64,000 bases of DNA. Source: Hermodice carunculata (lineage: Eukaryota > Annelida > Polychaeta > Eunicida > Amphinomidae). A program made the position numbers and the translations under genes. The stretch lies in NCBI GenBank assembly GCA_964020975.1, contig OZ026624.1, forward strand, positions 66,606,208 to 66,670,207, in the 5' to 3' direction. Positions 1 to 13,600 of this stretch are shown piece by piece; the first letter of the stretch is position 1; the number at the start of each line of letters is the position of its first letter. Below the pieces are notes generated by a model, which saw only the letters and a program-made list of their open reading frames with translations, was not told the origin of the DNA and made no database searches.

Positions 1-180
1 ACTCTGGCTAGCTTTAGCAGCCCATTGTAGGCACTGTTTGTGTATGCTGAGTGTGGTCGCCTGCTCTCTGCGGTAACCATGGTAACAATCTATACAGTGC
101 CTGTGCCCTAATTGGAAAAATTCTGTTTCTGGTTTGGTATTTTTGTGTGCTCTGCACACTACTAATTTATGACAGTAGAG

Positions 181-227
<47 letters not shown>

Positions 228-1525
228 TTATATGTATTTTTGTATTAAAGTACATTGGTATTTTTCTCAATGGTTGTATTGAAATACTTTGTAGAATACC
301 TAAATCAAGGTACATGTAAATATTGAACAGTCAAGTCAAATAAAAATATGGCCATTTATTCCAAATCTATTTCAAGTTGTGTTTCTGCAAATTATGATCT
401 TTTGTGTAATAGTCATGCAGACATTGAGACCATCCAACGTAATAAAATTGTTATTTCAGAATATCCAGGTATGCTTTATTATCACACTGGTAAATATGAA
501 TCTAGGGTTACATGTAATGTTCAATTTGTGAAAGTCACTGCTAAACTGTCAGGTGTCCATGATATCCTTCTGTGATATAATGCTTTGTTTCCGGTGATAA
601 AACATCTGATATATCACAATGACCCTTCTTTTTGTACTTAAACTCCACTGAATTACCACCTCCATATGAGCCGTGTATTTCTATTTCAGTGCAGTGGAGG
701 GAGTGCGCAAGCAAACAGGAATGGCATGAACAAAAGCTATTATAATGGGTGTCAGTAGGCCAGATAAACTCTTTTTAACGTCAGATTTGAAGGATTTTCA
801 ATTTGAAATCATATTACGATAGGAATTTAGTATCGGCAAGCAATCTGACTTTGATCTCACAGCCTCCGTCTTGATACATTGGGAACAATCAATCCCACGC
901 CATACTTAATTCCTTAAGTATGCCATTTCTGGTGTTATCCTTGCAAAGTTTGTCCTGATGTTTAAAATTCTTTTCACCAATTGTGATTGCCTCAAAAATG
1001 TTTAGATTATCATAGTTTTTATCATATACTTTTGCAAAGTCTGAACCAAACTCGCGTTTTTCACAATGGCAATACACATCATGTTCATGTGTTGTTACCT
1101 GTCAACTCAAACGTGTTGTAATTCATACCTTTTAATAGAATGTGAGACTGTGAAGTTGACATTATATATTGTGACTCCCAGTGCAATGACTGAGTGACAC
1201 CATTTGCAAATTGTTGATAATTATAACATACGCGATCATGATGTTTATCACCATTGTGAAAAAAAGATGCTCAGAATTTGGTTCAAACTTTGAGAAAATT
1301 GGTTGAAGACTATGATATAATGTATTTTATATATTTTGGAGGAATGTACATGACAAACTTTGTTCCCATGTCAACAAAATCCTACAACCTCCTTGGGACT
1401 CTGCAAAGTGGTCTCCCAAGAAAACAGACAAAACTTCTGTTAATCAAGCATTGAAGGGCTTTTCCCACATCAGATGGAAGCCTTTCAGTTTACAGGTATT
1501 TATTTTGTATGTCTTCTGTTTACAG
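1..1525. other. Flank or intron without a recognised exon
   Basis: This holds a (TA)n tract near 181-223 and otherwise A+T-rich unique-looking sequence. I found no open stretch with a recognised domain or a convincing splice pair. The next exon starts in phase 1, so the preceding exon probably lies upstream of the window, or is a short leader exon hidden here. Confidence 0.5.
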
Positions 1526-1602
1526 GGATATACATCAGCAATGGTACACACATTCTTCACAAGGCTCCTTACCAGAAGGATGCCACTGTTGTGATTGCAA
1601 AG
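1526..1602 (+). CDS. Exon 1: start of propeller 1
   Basis: The product is [11 protein letters not shown]... to ...ATVVIAK, 26 residues with the first G shared with an upstream exon. It resembles the first strand of an LRP propeller, where a short 'velcro' strand precedes blade 1. The acceptor is pyrimidine-rich (tctgtttacag) and the donor is gtaagg. Entry phase 1 matches the entry of propellers 2 and 3 (GAPTN..., GAPDK...), which follow phase-1 EGF exons. The same frame stays open upstream to an ATG at 1474 that would give a hydrophobic leader, so this could instead be the first coding exon. Confidence 0.75.
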
Positions 1603-4600
1603 GTAAGGGATATACCTTTATTTTTGACTGACAGGTCAGCTGAGCTTGTAGGTACATGTAGTTGTATGTCTGTCCATATGTGCATCAGTTGTTGTCGGCA
1701 TCCGTTCAATTTGCATTTTTGACTTCTCATAACAAAATCATTGTCCAGATCGTGTTCAGACTTGCTGGGACATACCTTGGGTTGTCACTGCAAAGTTTTG
1801 TACTTGTAAGTGGTAATGATCTGATAATTTTTCGTATTTGGGGGGGGGGGGTTACATTTTTTTTTTTTTTTTCGAAATCTTAAAAAATGTCTCCAACCAA
1901 ACTGGTAAGCCAGTTGCTCTGAAATGGCATAGGCACACTTCTTGGGACCCTCTACCGCAAAATTTGGTCAAGAGGTGACTCTATTTATTTGTTTGGGTTT
2001 TTTTTCTTGGCCCTTGGCCCATAAAGGCTCAGGCGTATTGCTATCACTGTGTATGTGTGTGAATCCAGGAAGCTGCTTGTCTTTTCCTTCTTGTTGCTCA
2101 CAATTTCAAAAGAACAAGATAAGCTGGGATCATTAATCTTTTATAGTTGATCATCCTTTGTGAGGTGGAAAATCTGAAGCTAGTTTGCATTGAGACTGGC
2201 AACTTGGATCAATATTACCCATTTAATTTTTTTCACTTGTACATTACACCTATATATTTTCTGATGACTACATATCCATAGATTTGTATCCATAGGGTTT
2301 TTTTTTTCAACAGGATTGGAATTTTTTGAGATTTTATAGCATTCTTTATGACTTGGTAGGAAGTCGCACAATTTTTTTTCTAGGTGAAATCAGGAGAAAT
2401 TGAAAATAAATATCTATGTCCAGGATCAAATTCAGTGGTGAGTCCTGAAACAGCATGAATAAAAATTTGTATGTTGGTCCTAACAGGTTTTCCATTTTCT
2501 TTCTCACAATTGCTCCAAAAGTCACAGAAGGGGCAGTCAGAAAAAATATGCTGGGATCTGCTCATGGGTATGATAATTCTCTTTTGATGTCCGATAGGGC
2601 AATTCATTTGTTTGTGAGGCTAGATACAAATGGCATAGGTTGAGCAAATAACAGTTCTGAGAAAATTGCGATGAAAGAAAATGTTGCCTATTCTGATGCA
2701 TTTATGGCTGTAATATGACACATGCTCACTTTTTTGTCAGGTGTTTTTATTATTGTATGAAATAAACTTGTAGCTTTACCTCCGTGATGTTGTCATTCAA
2801 AAAAAGCATATGTTTTGGCTTAAAATTCAGCTTTTTTTAACTTGGGAACATCAAACATAACCACACTTGTTTTTTTGGGTGTGGGTTCACATGCAGCTTT
2901 CCATACTTGGGGCCCAGTTAGTGGATTGTGCATCTAGAGAATTTCAAAGAAGTTTGAACAATGGTAATTAGTAGTCTATATTGGCCTATTCTCTCCATGG
3001 CTATTGCTTTCCTGCTCCCTATGAGTGACCCTTGTCAGTGGGTCACCTGGTTTCCAGGGGTCATGGACTAATGACTGTGCAAACAATGATGCAGTTCATT
3101 CTTGTGCCCATGCAAACAAAGCCCATGTGGTCAGCACTGCAGAAACTCTTCAGTGTAAACAAAGTTTTGAGCTCAATTTTCTCATAAGTTTTGGGTTCAT
3201 ACATCTGATTGTTTGGGAGCATGTAGTTTAAGTATCAAACTATGCGAAAATATTAAAAAGTAATTAGAGGTTATCCAAAGGTGCTGGCTTCAGATCTTCC
3301 ACCCAAAAGTTTATGTCAAGTTCGAAGCACCATGGTCTTAACCAAATTTTAAGGTCAGCTAGGTCAATTCTCTATTATTTTCTTGCACACTATATCAGGA
3401 GAACCAGTATTGCTAGGATTATGAAACATGTACAGATAATCACCCTTCTAAGGGTGTTTGTCAAGTTTGAAGGACAGTGACCTTCACCTGATTTGAAGGT
3501 TAACAGAGGCAATTTTTCACATTAATTAATGTCTTGTACATGAGATCTTAAGAACTAGATAAGGTAGGATCATAAAACGTTTACAGTTGATCAGCCTTGT
3601 AAGAGTCTAGCTCAGGTTTGAAGGATGCCTGCATGTGTGTGTGTACATCTGTGCATCCATCTGTGCATGCGTCGATCTGTCCATGCCTCCCTTCTTCTTG
3701 CACTCGATTTCAGAAGAACCAGATAAGCTGGGATGATAAAACTTTTTGTTGATCACCCTTTTTGAAGTTTGCATCAAGTTCATAGGACAGGAACCCTGAT
3801 TTTTGACAAATTTTTCAATTGGGATACTCGTCAGTTGATGCATACATTCCTGTTGATTACTATGCAAGTCAATGGGCATTGCAGTGGTAATTCACATTTT
3901 AGACTCCAAATCTGTTGGTCAGATGCACTTCAAAGTTGATGGGGATATACTTTTGGTGTTTTTTTTTTTTTTTTTTAAGGGTCCGCCCCATCCTTTATGT
4001 TTTCGGGTTGTCCGTCCGTCCATTTATCTGGATGTACACTTTCTTGTTACCATAATATCTTCAGCATACCTGTCAACATTCCACACCTCAAAATAGGGAG
4101 AATTTTGTAAATTTGAAAAATCCATGGGGGATATTTGTATCATAGAAAATACTAAATTTTCATGGGGGAGAGTGTGCCAAATTTGAAAAATTTTGCATGT
4201 AAATAAAAAAAAAATGGGCTGAAAAAGTGGGAGACTCCCACCTTATATGGGGGAGACTTGACAGGTATGCTACAGGATGCCTCCATGTATTTTGCTCAAA
4301 TTTGGCAATATATGCTTATCTTACCTGGCAAGATGAACTTATTAGATTTTGGTACCACCATGACCTAATTTGAGGAAATGGTGGACCCTTCAGTCAACGC
4401 TTTGTGTTGAAGGTATGTCTAGTTTTCAAATGGTCACACTTCAGTGATTTTTAAGTTTTCATTATGAGTTTGTATTCATTTTTGTGTAAAATCTTAATAA
4501 AATATTGTTCTACAAAGCATTTAAAAGCTTATTGCTGTGAAATCCCACAGGAAGACAGCTGGAGTCCCTTAGACCTTAATTTGTTTGATGGTTGGTGGTG

Positions 4601-7600
4601 TTGTAACTTTTTTAGCATTTTTTTTAAAGGATTTTTCATGTTTCAGTAATAATCATAGCATACTCTGGAAATATCACTCAACAGAATCCAGTGAAATGGA
4701 GTTCATAGACAATATATGAGGACATTGACAACAAAAGGCTTCCACTTGCAAGATTCTTACATTTAACAAAAGCCTTTGATACCATTGACCAAAGTATACT
4801 GTTAAATAACTTATAGCATCATGGAATACATTACACCAAAGTTTACTGGTTTGAAAGAGCACTCAGTAGTCCCTGTCAATTGTACCTTAGCACCATTTCT
4901 TAACCCAGGGCTCCACAATTTGCTATGTCTGCTAGCTGGAGACAAGTCATAATCTAATTTGGGCAAGTTAAGATTTATATGTCAAATCTCTTGTCCCAGG
5001 GGCAACCAGGAATTTTTGATTTTATAAATGAGAATTGTATAGATGGACAAGCAAGTTTGGCTGGAGGGCTAGTAAACTGCCAAAACAGCTAGCCATGAGG
5101 ACTAACAGAAAAAAAAAAAAAAAAAAAAAAAAAGAATTGCAGAGTTTTGTTAACATGATTATATTTTGGTGACCTTCACCTCATTTTCAAGGTCACTGGA
5201 CCCATTAAAGTGTAAAGCAGGGAGTACCCAGTCTGTCAGCAATGACTGTTCTAGTTTATCCAAAACTTGTGTGACAGATAGGAGCCAAGCTCAGGCCAGC
5301 CTTAAAAATATTTCTGTTTCGTATAACAGGGCCTTGAAAAATTTGATGAGGCAGGGAGGATTTTTTTTTTTTTTTTTTTAATTTTTTTTTTTTTTTGAAC
5401 TACACATACCTACTATGTATTACTGCAATATGGGCATCATGACTGATGGACTTAGTATTGATACAAGATAAACAAGATTCCAGGTTGAAAATTTTTTATT
5501 AAATCTGTATTAAAGAAAGAGACTCTGCCACAGATGAGGTTGTAGCGGGACAATATATGCTTCAGGCTGGTTTGCTGGCGCTGAGACAGAGTAGCCCTAC
5601 TCTAAATACACCTCGGCTTGGCTTGAATTGGGGTGGGTCTTTTGCTATTTTAAACATGTACATGTACAGGGCTTCAAGAAACAAAGGATTAGCGTAATTA
5701 TAAAGTTGCCCTTTTTTAAAAATATCACAGCAGAAAAAGAGTAAGATATCAAATACAAATGTGTAGTTTTAATTTTCACTTGACAACAGCAGGGGACGGG
5801 AGGGGTGTAATGGTGACGGTGTATGATGAGGGTTCAGAGTAAATATTACAAATCATGAACACACCTCTTTGGTGTGTATGTGCAGGGACGTGGATTAAGA
5901 GTTTTATTGCTCCATGGTCAAGTCAGATTTAATCTCGGGCAAGTTAAAATTAATAGGTACTTGCCAGGTCGGGCAACCAACTTTTTTTTCGCTGGGAACT
6001 CTATTCCTCAAATTTTCATGACACAGTTACAAGTTGCAGTTGTTTGCAAGGCTGACTACGGGGGTCTAATCACTTAAAAAATCAGAGCTTTCGCAGTACT
6101 TGCGTGGGGCGCCGATAGGTGATAATAATCGCTTATTGATAAACATTCCAAGTTTAAACAATTACTTGATCCCCAGTTGTATTCATCAGAACTTTATCTC
6201 TGTCAACACAAGCAGACATTTTCACTGTCGTACAATAGTCAACACATACGATTACGTTACGTTACGGCAGTAATTATTGGTTTGCTGAGCGGGGTCACGC
6301 TACTCACCGTCAGTGTGATCTGCCCCAACGGCAACGATGTCAAAGCAGCGTCAAAATACATAAAAAATTGCATGGCGAATTCATCTGCAAATTAACATCA
6401 AATGCCATTTATCGGTGTGTTCTAACAGTGTTGGAAAAAATAGGTGCCTTGAAATGACTTCCAGTCACACGCAAGTGACAGCGTGGAGTGGATCTGCGGT
6501 GAACTGACCCAGTCTCACGGACTGATTTGGGACACATTCGGCTATTCCCGCAATATTTCCTACCTTTGCATATTTGCCTGTGACTCCAAATAATTGTTGC
6601 AATTAACACTGGAATCTTTATTTTCGCATGCTGCAATATGAACAAAGCTTCCCGTTTGTGTGTTCCCTCCGTAAATTACGGCAGATTCACACTTGTTCAA
6701 TGGGCGGAAGCCATGATGAAAACACTGTAACAGGAGCCGTGATTGGCTCAATTTGCATGTGACTCAATTGACCAATCGGGTGATGTGTTGTGCATCAGAC
6801 CACATGGCCAAAGCAGCTGTTTGTGTACAGTTGCGGGAACGATGTGCTCACACTCGCTTTCTGATTTGAAATATTAAAATTTTCGTTTGAATTTGATTTA
6901 GGAACATCTTTTATTGCAAGGAATTTGCCAATACTGTATACGCTAATTCACTACGATGTACCGATAGCATTCACGGTAGGTCCGCAAACGATATGTGTTA
7001 ACAGAACTGCCACACGGCGCGTGCGAGTAGCGTTAAATCAAGCCAGACCACATGGCCAAAGCAGCTGTTTGTGTACAGTTGCAGGAACGATGTGCGCACA
7101 CTCGATTTCTGATTTGAAATATTAAACTTTTTGTTTGAATTTGATTTAGGAACAGCTTTTATTGCAAGGAACTTGCCAATACTGTATACGCAAATTTACT
7201 GCGATGTACCGATAGCATTCATGGTAGGTACGCAAACGATATGCGTTTGCAGAACTGCCACACGGGGCGTGCTAATAGCGTTAAATCAAGCCTGAAAAAA
7301 AAAATTTTTTTGCACTGTTGAAAAAAATATTCCAACCGCAACGTTTTGCGCACACCGGGCGCGTTATACGAAACAGAAATATTTTTAAGGCTGGCCTCAC
7401 ATTAACAATATGATGAAGAAAATTTCTGCCAAAATTGCTGTGTTTCATTCTCCACAGAAAATTGTCAGCTGTTCAATGCGCTCTCTATGCTCAAACAGGT
7501 CTATAATGGCATAGCTCGGCTGCACTATAGGTCTGCCCTACACTGATACAGTCTAGGGTACTGGAGTGTCTGGGCAAACTCCAAAATGTAGTGCGTTCAT

Positions 7601-10600
7601 ATTGATCGCAGCTTATCCCACAAAACAGGTGGAAATGAGATGTGTACAAGTTTGGATGATTATCCCTCCACAGCAATTATATTGAAAGGAAGAAAATATT
7701 AGTTTGATTACATCAAAACAAGAAAACAATAATTCTTGCAAAAGTTTACGGTTGATTGATCAAGTGAAGAATACATTTTCACCCATGATACAATGAAGTT
7801 TTTATGTATAGTGAAACCTCATTTTAACAACACTCAGATAGCCGACATATTCATTATGGTGACACAAGTTTTGAATGGCAAAGGTTAATTTTCTTTGTTG
7901 TTTGATTCATTTATCTGACATATTCAGTTATCTGACACATTTCTAAAGGAACAGATGGTGTCATTATAATGAGTTTTCACTGTGCATGCATGTACTTAAC
8001 AAATTTACAAACTATTCCTGGGCTTCACCAGTTTTTCCAACAAGTGTATATGACTTTTTCTGTTTCTGACAAGCAAATGTGGTTGTATGATAAATGGGTC
8101 GGCTAGAAATTTGTTCTAAAATTATAATTAAAAAATAAGCAATGAAAGGGCGAACTGGGCGAGCTTTTTGTTTTATGCAATGCCCCTTAGGTACTGACCT
8201 CATAAACATGACCAGTCTATGGGACATCTGAAGACAAATCTGTAAATCTCCTGTACATTCTGATATTTGCAGCCAGCAGGGAGGATCGTGGGATTAAGTG
8301 TCGACTCAAGACAACAGTACATATTCTGGTCTGACATCAGCTATGGGCAGAGAGGAATCTACAGAGCAAGGCTGAATGGAGACAACCCCACCAAGATAGT
8401 CAGCACCGGTCAGTTCCTGGCTTTTGCTTATATTTATGTGTAGTCTGTGGTGTGTAAAGGAGATTGAAAGCTAAGACCATCCTTTTATAATATGTTGGTT
8501 TGCTGTAACATCTAAATCCAGGGGGTGGGGGTTTTTTTTGGAGGGGGGAGGGGGGTTAGTAGGTAGGCCAATTTTTTTTTTTCTTTTTTGGGCGGGGATG
8601 GGGTGGGAGGGGACAAAATCCTCAAATGCAAAAAAATAGTAAGATATAATAAAGGATTTAATCCTGAAATAAAAAAAAAAAAAAAAAAAATATTTGGGTA
8701 GGCAGTAAATTCATTGGGTCAGTAAGGTTAGGGCAAACAGGCAATATTTTAAGGGTGGCTTGAGGTTTTCTTTGTGGTTCTGTAATTTTTGGTGTGGCGT
8801 AGTGTGAATTGCTTTAATTTTGCTATATGTTCTTATTTTCATTCTTTTTTTCACTGATGGCACAAAACTGTGGGGGAAAACCCCCCAGTGAAATAGTATT
8901 TTAACATTGTTTGAATATCAGGAATGATATCCAAAATAGCGAAACTAAAACTACAGTGAAATGTCAAAAATGCAAAATTAAACCATGAAAATTTAAGCAC
9001 ATGTATCTAAACTAAGCAATTTACAGTTTGGAGAATAATTGTTCACAGGAAGTTTGTGTTTGTGTTAGTGTCATGCTTTCTGGAAAGGTATTTTACATGA
9101 GTTGTCTAGTCAAATGATGGGTGGGTGGGGTTGGGGTAGAAGGCGAATTTCAGCAGAGGTTAATCTGTTGGACGTACACTACCCACAGATCATCACTGAT
9201 GGGCGAAACAGAGGCACGCAGAGCCTCCAAAACTCCTGAATTTTTGGGAGATCTCCCGAAATCTAACTCATGTCTTTGAAGTCTCCCAATCTTTCGAATC
9301 TTGGAAAAAAAACTGCCAAATTATCAATTTTTGCTGTAAAAAAGTTAACATTTTGCATGAATTGTTTATGTCGTTATAGCATTTTTGTGTGTTTACTGCT
9401 GACTGTGGTTAACAGCATTTAAAATGCGCTTTCCTATTCCCTTTCCTACAGCTGATTTATTTAAATTTAAACCACCAGAATGCAGCATTTTAACTGTATA
9501 CTAAGTTTGCAGAAATGTCTCACATCAAGAGGGGGGCACAGCCCCTTCACGAGCCCTCCCCTCCTGATAAATCGGAAATATATGTGGGCAGGGTATCAAT
9601 TATTATTATTCCCTACAGCTGCACAAAAATTAATTCTCAGACACTTTATTTAGTCATGGTAATGGTATACATTTTAAATTATACTGAAATTTTGTTAAAT
9701 AATTCCATTGGGTATAGAGATAAATCAGGAGAATGGTATGGTAGATTTGATTGAAAATTTTGCTGAAAGGTATCACAAGGCAAAAATGAACTGGTGCCAA
9801 CATGTGTAAAGTAGATGTCTGGCTTTCTTTTAGTACTTGATGTTTTATCACCAGATGGTGAAGCAATACATCCCTTAAGACATAGTGCAACACATTTATT
9901 CAGCTTCCTGTAAGGTATAGCAATTTAAGGACACAATCTTAATTGATTTCCGTGAAATATGAGCATAAATGTAGACCCACTGGAAATCTACATCTATTAT
10001 TTCAAGCCCAATGTCAATTTTCTGTTACTCATTTGAAGATCTACATGTTACATGTGTAAAATATTGTAGTCCTAGACATGGACAGCTTCAGGCTCTTGTT
10101 TTAAAGTCCACCACTGCCTGCAACAGGGGTCTTATGCTGGCAGTGGTCTTAATATGAAGGTACATTAATGAAGAAATCCAACCAAAATGTCTTTAAAAGG
10201 TTGTATAAAGAACTGTGGTCTTTCATGGGAGGTGGTTTTTACAGGAGGTGCTATTTAACTCTTTCAGTGCCAATCACGTCTTAAGTCAGTCTACTAAAGT
10301 GAAACTAGTCTGAATTATCATTAGGGATCTCAGATTCGTATTCCTCATAAAAAGACCTTTCATTCAAGTAGCAGCATGCCTCTAGTTCCAGAGAAAAGCT
10401 GTTGACTCAGTCCAAAATTTGGCACTTAAAGAGTTCAGTATTTTGCATTATTGCAGGATACAACAAAGACAAAGTATAAATTTAGCAACCATATGTGTGA
10501 AATAGTGCATGAGTAGTTCTCAGCCTACTTGAACAGATGTAATTCATAAGGGTTGACCCCAGGAATAAAGTGTCAGAAATAGCTGAACACGCAGACCGCT

Positions 10601-13600
10601 GGGCTAATATTTCACACAGGGTCGCTGTCACAACCTATTTCAGTTTGTAAACTGGTAAGGCCATGTTCCGACTATCAAAGAAAAAGTCTGTCAAGCAGAC
10701 TGATGTGGTAGCTGTATTGATGTTAGATCAAGATAACACCATTCACCTTTTTGGCTGCAGAATTAACGTATTAATTATAAAGACATTACTTAATGTCAAG
10801 ATATGTCCACTGAAGTACACAGTCTTTATCAGGATGGCGTGGACAGATCTTTGCTTAGTGCATTCAAAATACTGCATGATACTAATTTCAATGACAGTAC
10901 AGACTATTAATATGGAACCTGATACGGTATTAGTCTTCACTGGTAAAACACCTACATTTCGAAATGAAATTCAGTCCAAGATTGGCCCATCTCATTAGTT
11001 CGGGGTCGTGGAGTCTCCATTGAAATGGCTCAAAATATAGTTTGGGCCACAGCCAGTGAATGATGACGGAAGCTTTTCCATGTGTGCTGTGGCTAACAGG
11101 TGTTGCCCAGTGGAGCCCTGAGGAAGGGTAGGGTACAGAGAGCCTGAACAACTTGCACAGGGCAACAGCAGCTTGCTCTGATCAAAGCGGCAAGGGGTGT
11201 TATGAAGTGTGAAATTAACTCTCTCAGTGCCAAGTTTTGTCCGAGTCAACAGCTTTCATGGGCATGTTTTGAGCTAAATGTTTACCGGGACAATTCTTAG
11301 GGGCTGGGACTACATTGACTTTGACCATTTGTATGGCCTGTGACCACATTGATCTGGACCATTTGTATGGTTTAAGACCTGGACCATTCTTATGGTCTGA
11401 GATCACTTTAATCTGGATTATTCTCAAGATTTGAGGCCATATTGACCTGGACCATACTTAAGGTTTGTGACCACATTGACCTGGGCCATTCTTAAGGTAT
11501 GAGACCAGATTGACTTTGACCATTCTCAAGGTTTGAGACCACAATGAACTACACCATTTGTATGGCCTGAGATCACATTGATCTAGACCATTTGTATGGT
11601 TTGAGACCACTTTAATCTGAATTATTCTTAAGGTTTGAGGCCATATTGACCTCGACCATTTTTAAAGTTTGAGACCACAATGAACTGCACCATTTGCATG
11701 GTTTGAGGCCTGGACCATTCTTATGGTCTGAGACCACTTTGATCTGGATTATTTTCAAGGTTTGAGGCCACATTGACCTGGACCATTTTTAAGGTTTGAG
11801 ACCACATTGACCTTGGCCATTCTTAGGGTTTGAGACCACATTGACCTGGACCATTCTTATGGTGTGAGACCACATTGACCTGGACCATAATTGTGGTGTG
11901 AGACCAGATTGACCTGGACCATTCTTATGGTGCGAGACCACATTGACCTGGACCATTCTTATGGTGTTAGACCAGATTGACCTGGACCATTCTTGTGGTG
12001 TCAGACCAGATTGACCTGGACCATTCTTGTGGTGTGACACCAGATTGACCTGGGCCATTCTTGTGGTGTGAGACCAGATTGACCTGGACCATTCTTGTGG
12101 TGTGAGTCCAGATTGACCGGGACCATTCTTATGGTGTGAGACCACATTGACCTGGACCATTCTTATGGTGTGAGACCAGATTGACATGGACCATTCTTGT
12201 GGTGTGAGACCAGATTGACCTGGACCATTCTTGTGGTGTGAGAGCACATTGACCTGGACCATTCTTATGGTTTCTGCAACCTTAGGCATACTGGTACTTG
12301 AATTAAAAGTTAGTTTGCAAAGCATATGAATCTGGTATTATTATATCAATGTCAAAGCACACAAACTTTTGTTGAAACAGTCAATAAAAGAATTCAAATG
12401 AATGGATACTGTGAACCATAAAAGACTAGGCCTGTGGAATCAAATGGGACTTGGTATCTGCATTTATGTTAACTGTGAAAGCACTTGTAGGACTCCTGGT
12501 GAACTGTTCACTGTGAACAGACCCTCCCCCCCCCCTACTCCACAACTCCCCAGCCATTTCCATTCATGTATTTATTGATTAATTGTTTGACCAGTAGATG
12601 TGGTCAGTGAAAGAATGTTGATAAAAAATTACTTAACTGTTCAACAGTGATTCGTGTAATAGGTTTAATGCTTTTAATCTGTTCCAGCTTGAAGTTTTGT
12701 ATGCCAAGTATGTGTGCAATTGTCTTGGAATATGTGTCATGTTAAATCAAGGAATCTCTGCCTTATGTACATCAGTAACTCCACAACAATATTATACGAC
12801 ACTCAAATGCCACAACTCAGTGGACCAAACATGAGTTGATGCATGGAAAGACAAGACAAGCATTAAACAAAATAAAATATGCACATGTCAAATGTTAACT
12901 ACATAACTTGTAAAATTGTACAATGTGGCCGCTATCATCAGCTGATCACACAAACATTTGTATACAGTGTGGCCTGTATCAGGAGACATACATAAAGACA
13001 GTGTGATCTGTATCATACATACATACAGTGTGGCCTTTATCATGAAACATACATAAAGACAGTGTGACATGTATCATACATACATACAGCAGTGTTCTTT
13101 CTTGGGTGCGGCCTTGCTGGATTAGCGCACTTTTTTCAGGGAAGACGCATATTGATTTGAGTGATGGGGCCTGCCGTGCGCACTGTATAAATTTCTCTTT
13201 TTCTAATTTTGTTGTAACTTGTGAATACTTTATGAACATTTGTAATAAATTCATGATTTCCAGTCTAAGCGTATAGGTTTTCAAAGCTACAGAAATCGAG
13301 TGAGAGTCACGGTGTTTTGCATCGTCCACGATGACCATGATTATGCATTATACTGGTGGAATTCTCTGCTGTTCATCTTTCTTTGTAACAAGCTCTCTTA
13401 TTTGGTAAGAAAAAATATCCCTGGGGTATTCCTGCAAAAATTTACATCATTTCATCTCATTTTAAATGCGCTGAGAGCATTTCCAAGTTCCTCATTGGGT
13501 GGATTCGATCACGTGCCGCTCACTGTCCAATAAAACTCGTTATTGCCCATACATGTGCCTGTCTAATGTACGCTATGTTGGGGAGGAATAAGTCGTATTA

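Larger units (their letters stand above)
1603..8272. other. Intron 1 with repeats
   Basis: 6.7 kb. It holds G and T homopolymers near 1842-1872, diverged ~150-base dispersed repeats around 3270-3900 (shared phrase agataagctgggat), a dispersed repeat with a transposon inside it (3979-4421), a dead LINE fragment near 4740-4895, poly(A/T) runs near 5110 and 5360, a 2.1 kb inverted-repeat element (5293-7397) and a small TA element (7809-7983). No coding exon was recognised. Confidence 0.7.

Noticed and set aside
11789-12325. 178-residue open frame on the minus strand ([13 protein letters not shown] repeats)
   Set aside because: It is the 34-base minisatellite read in three rotating frames; the unit simply has no stops.
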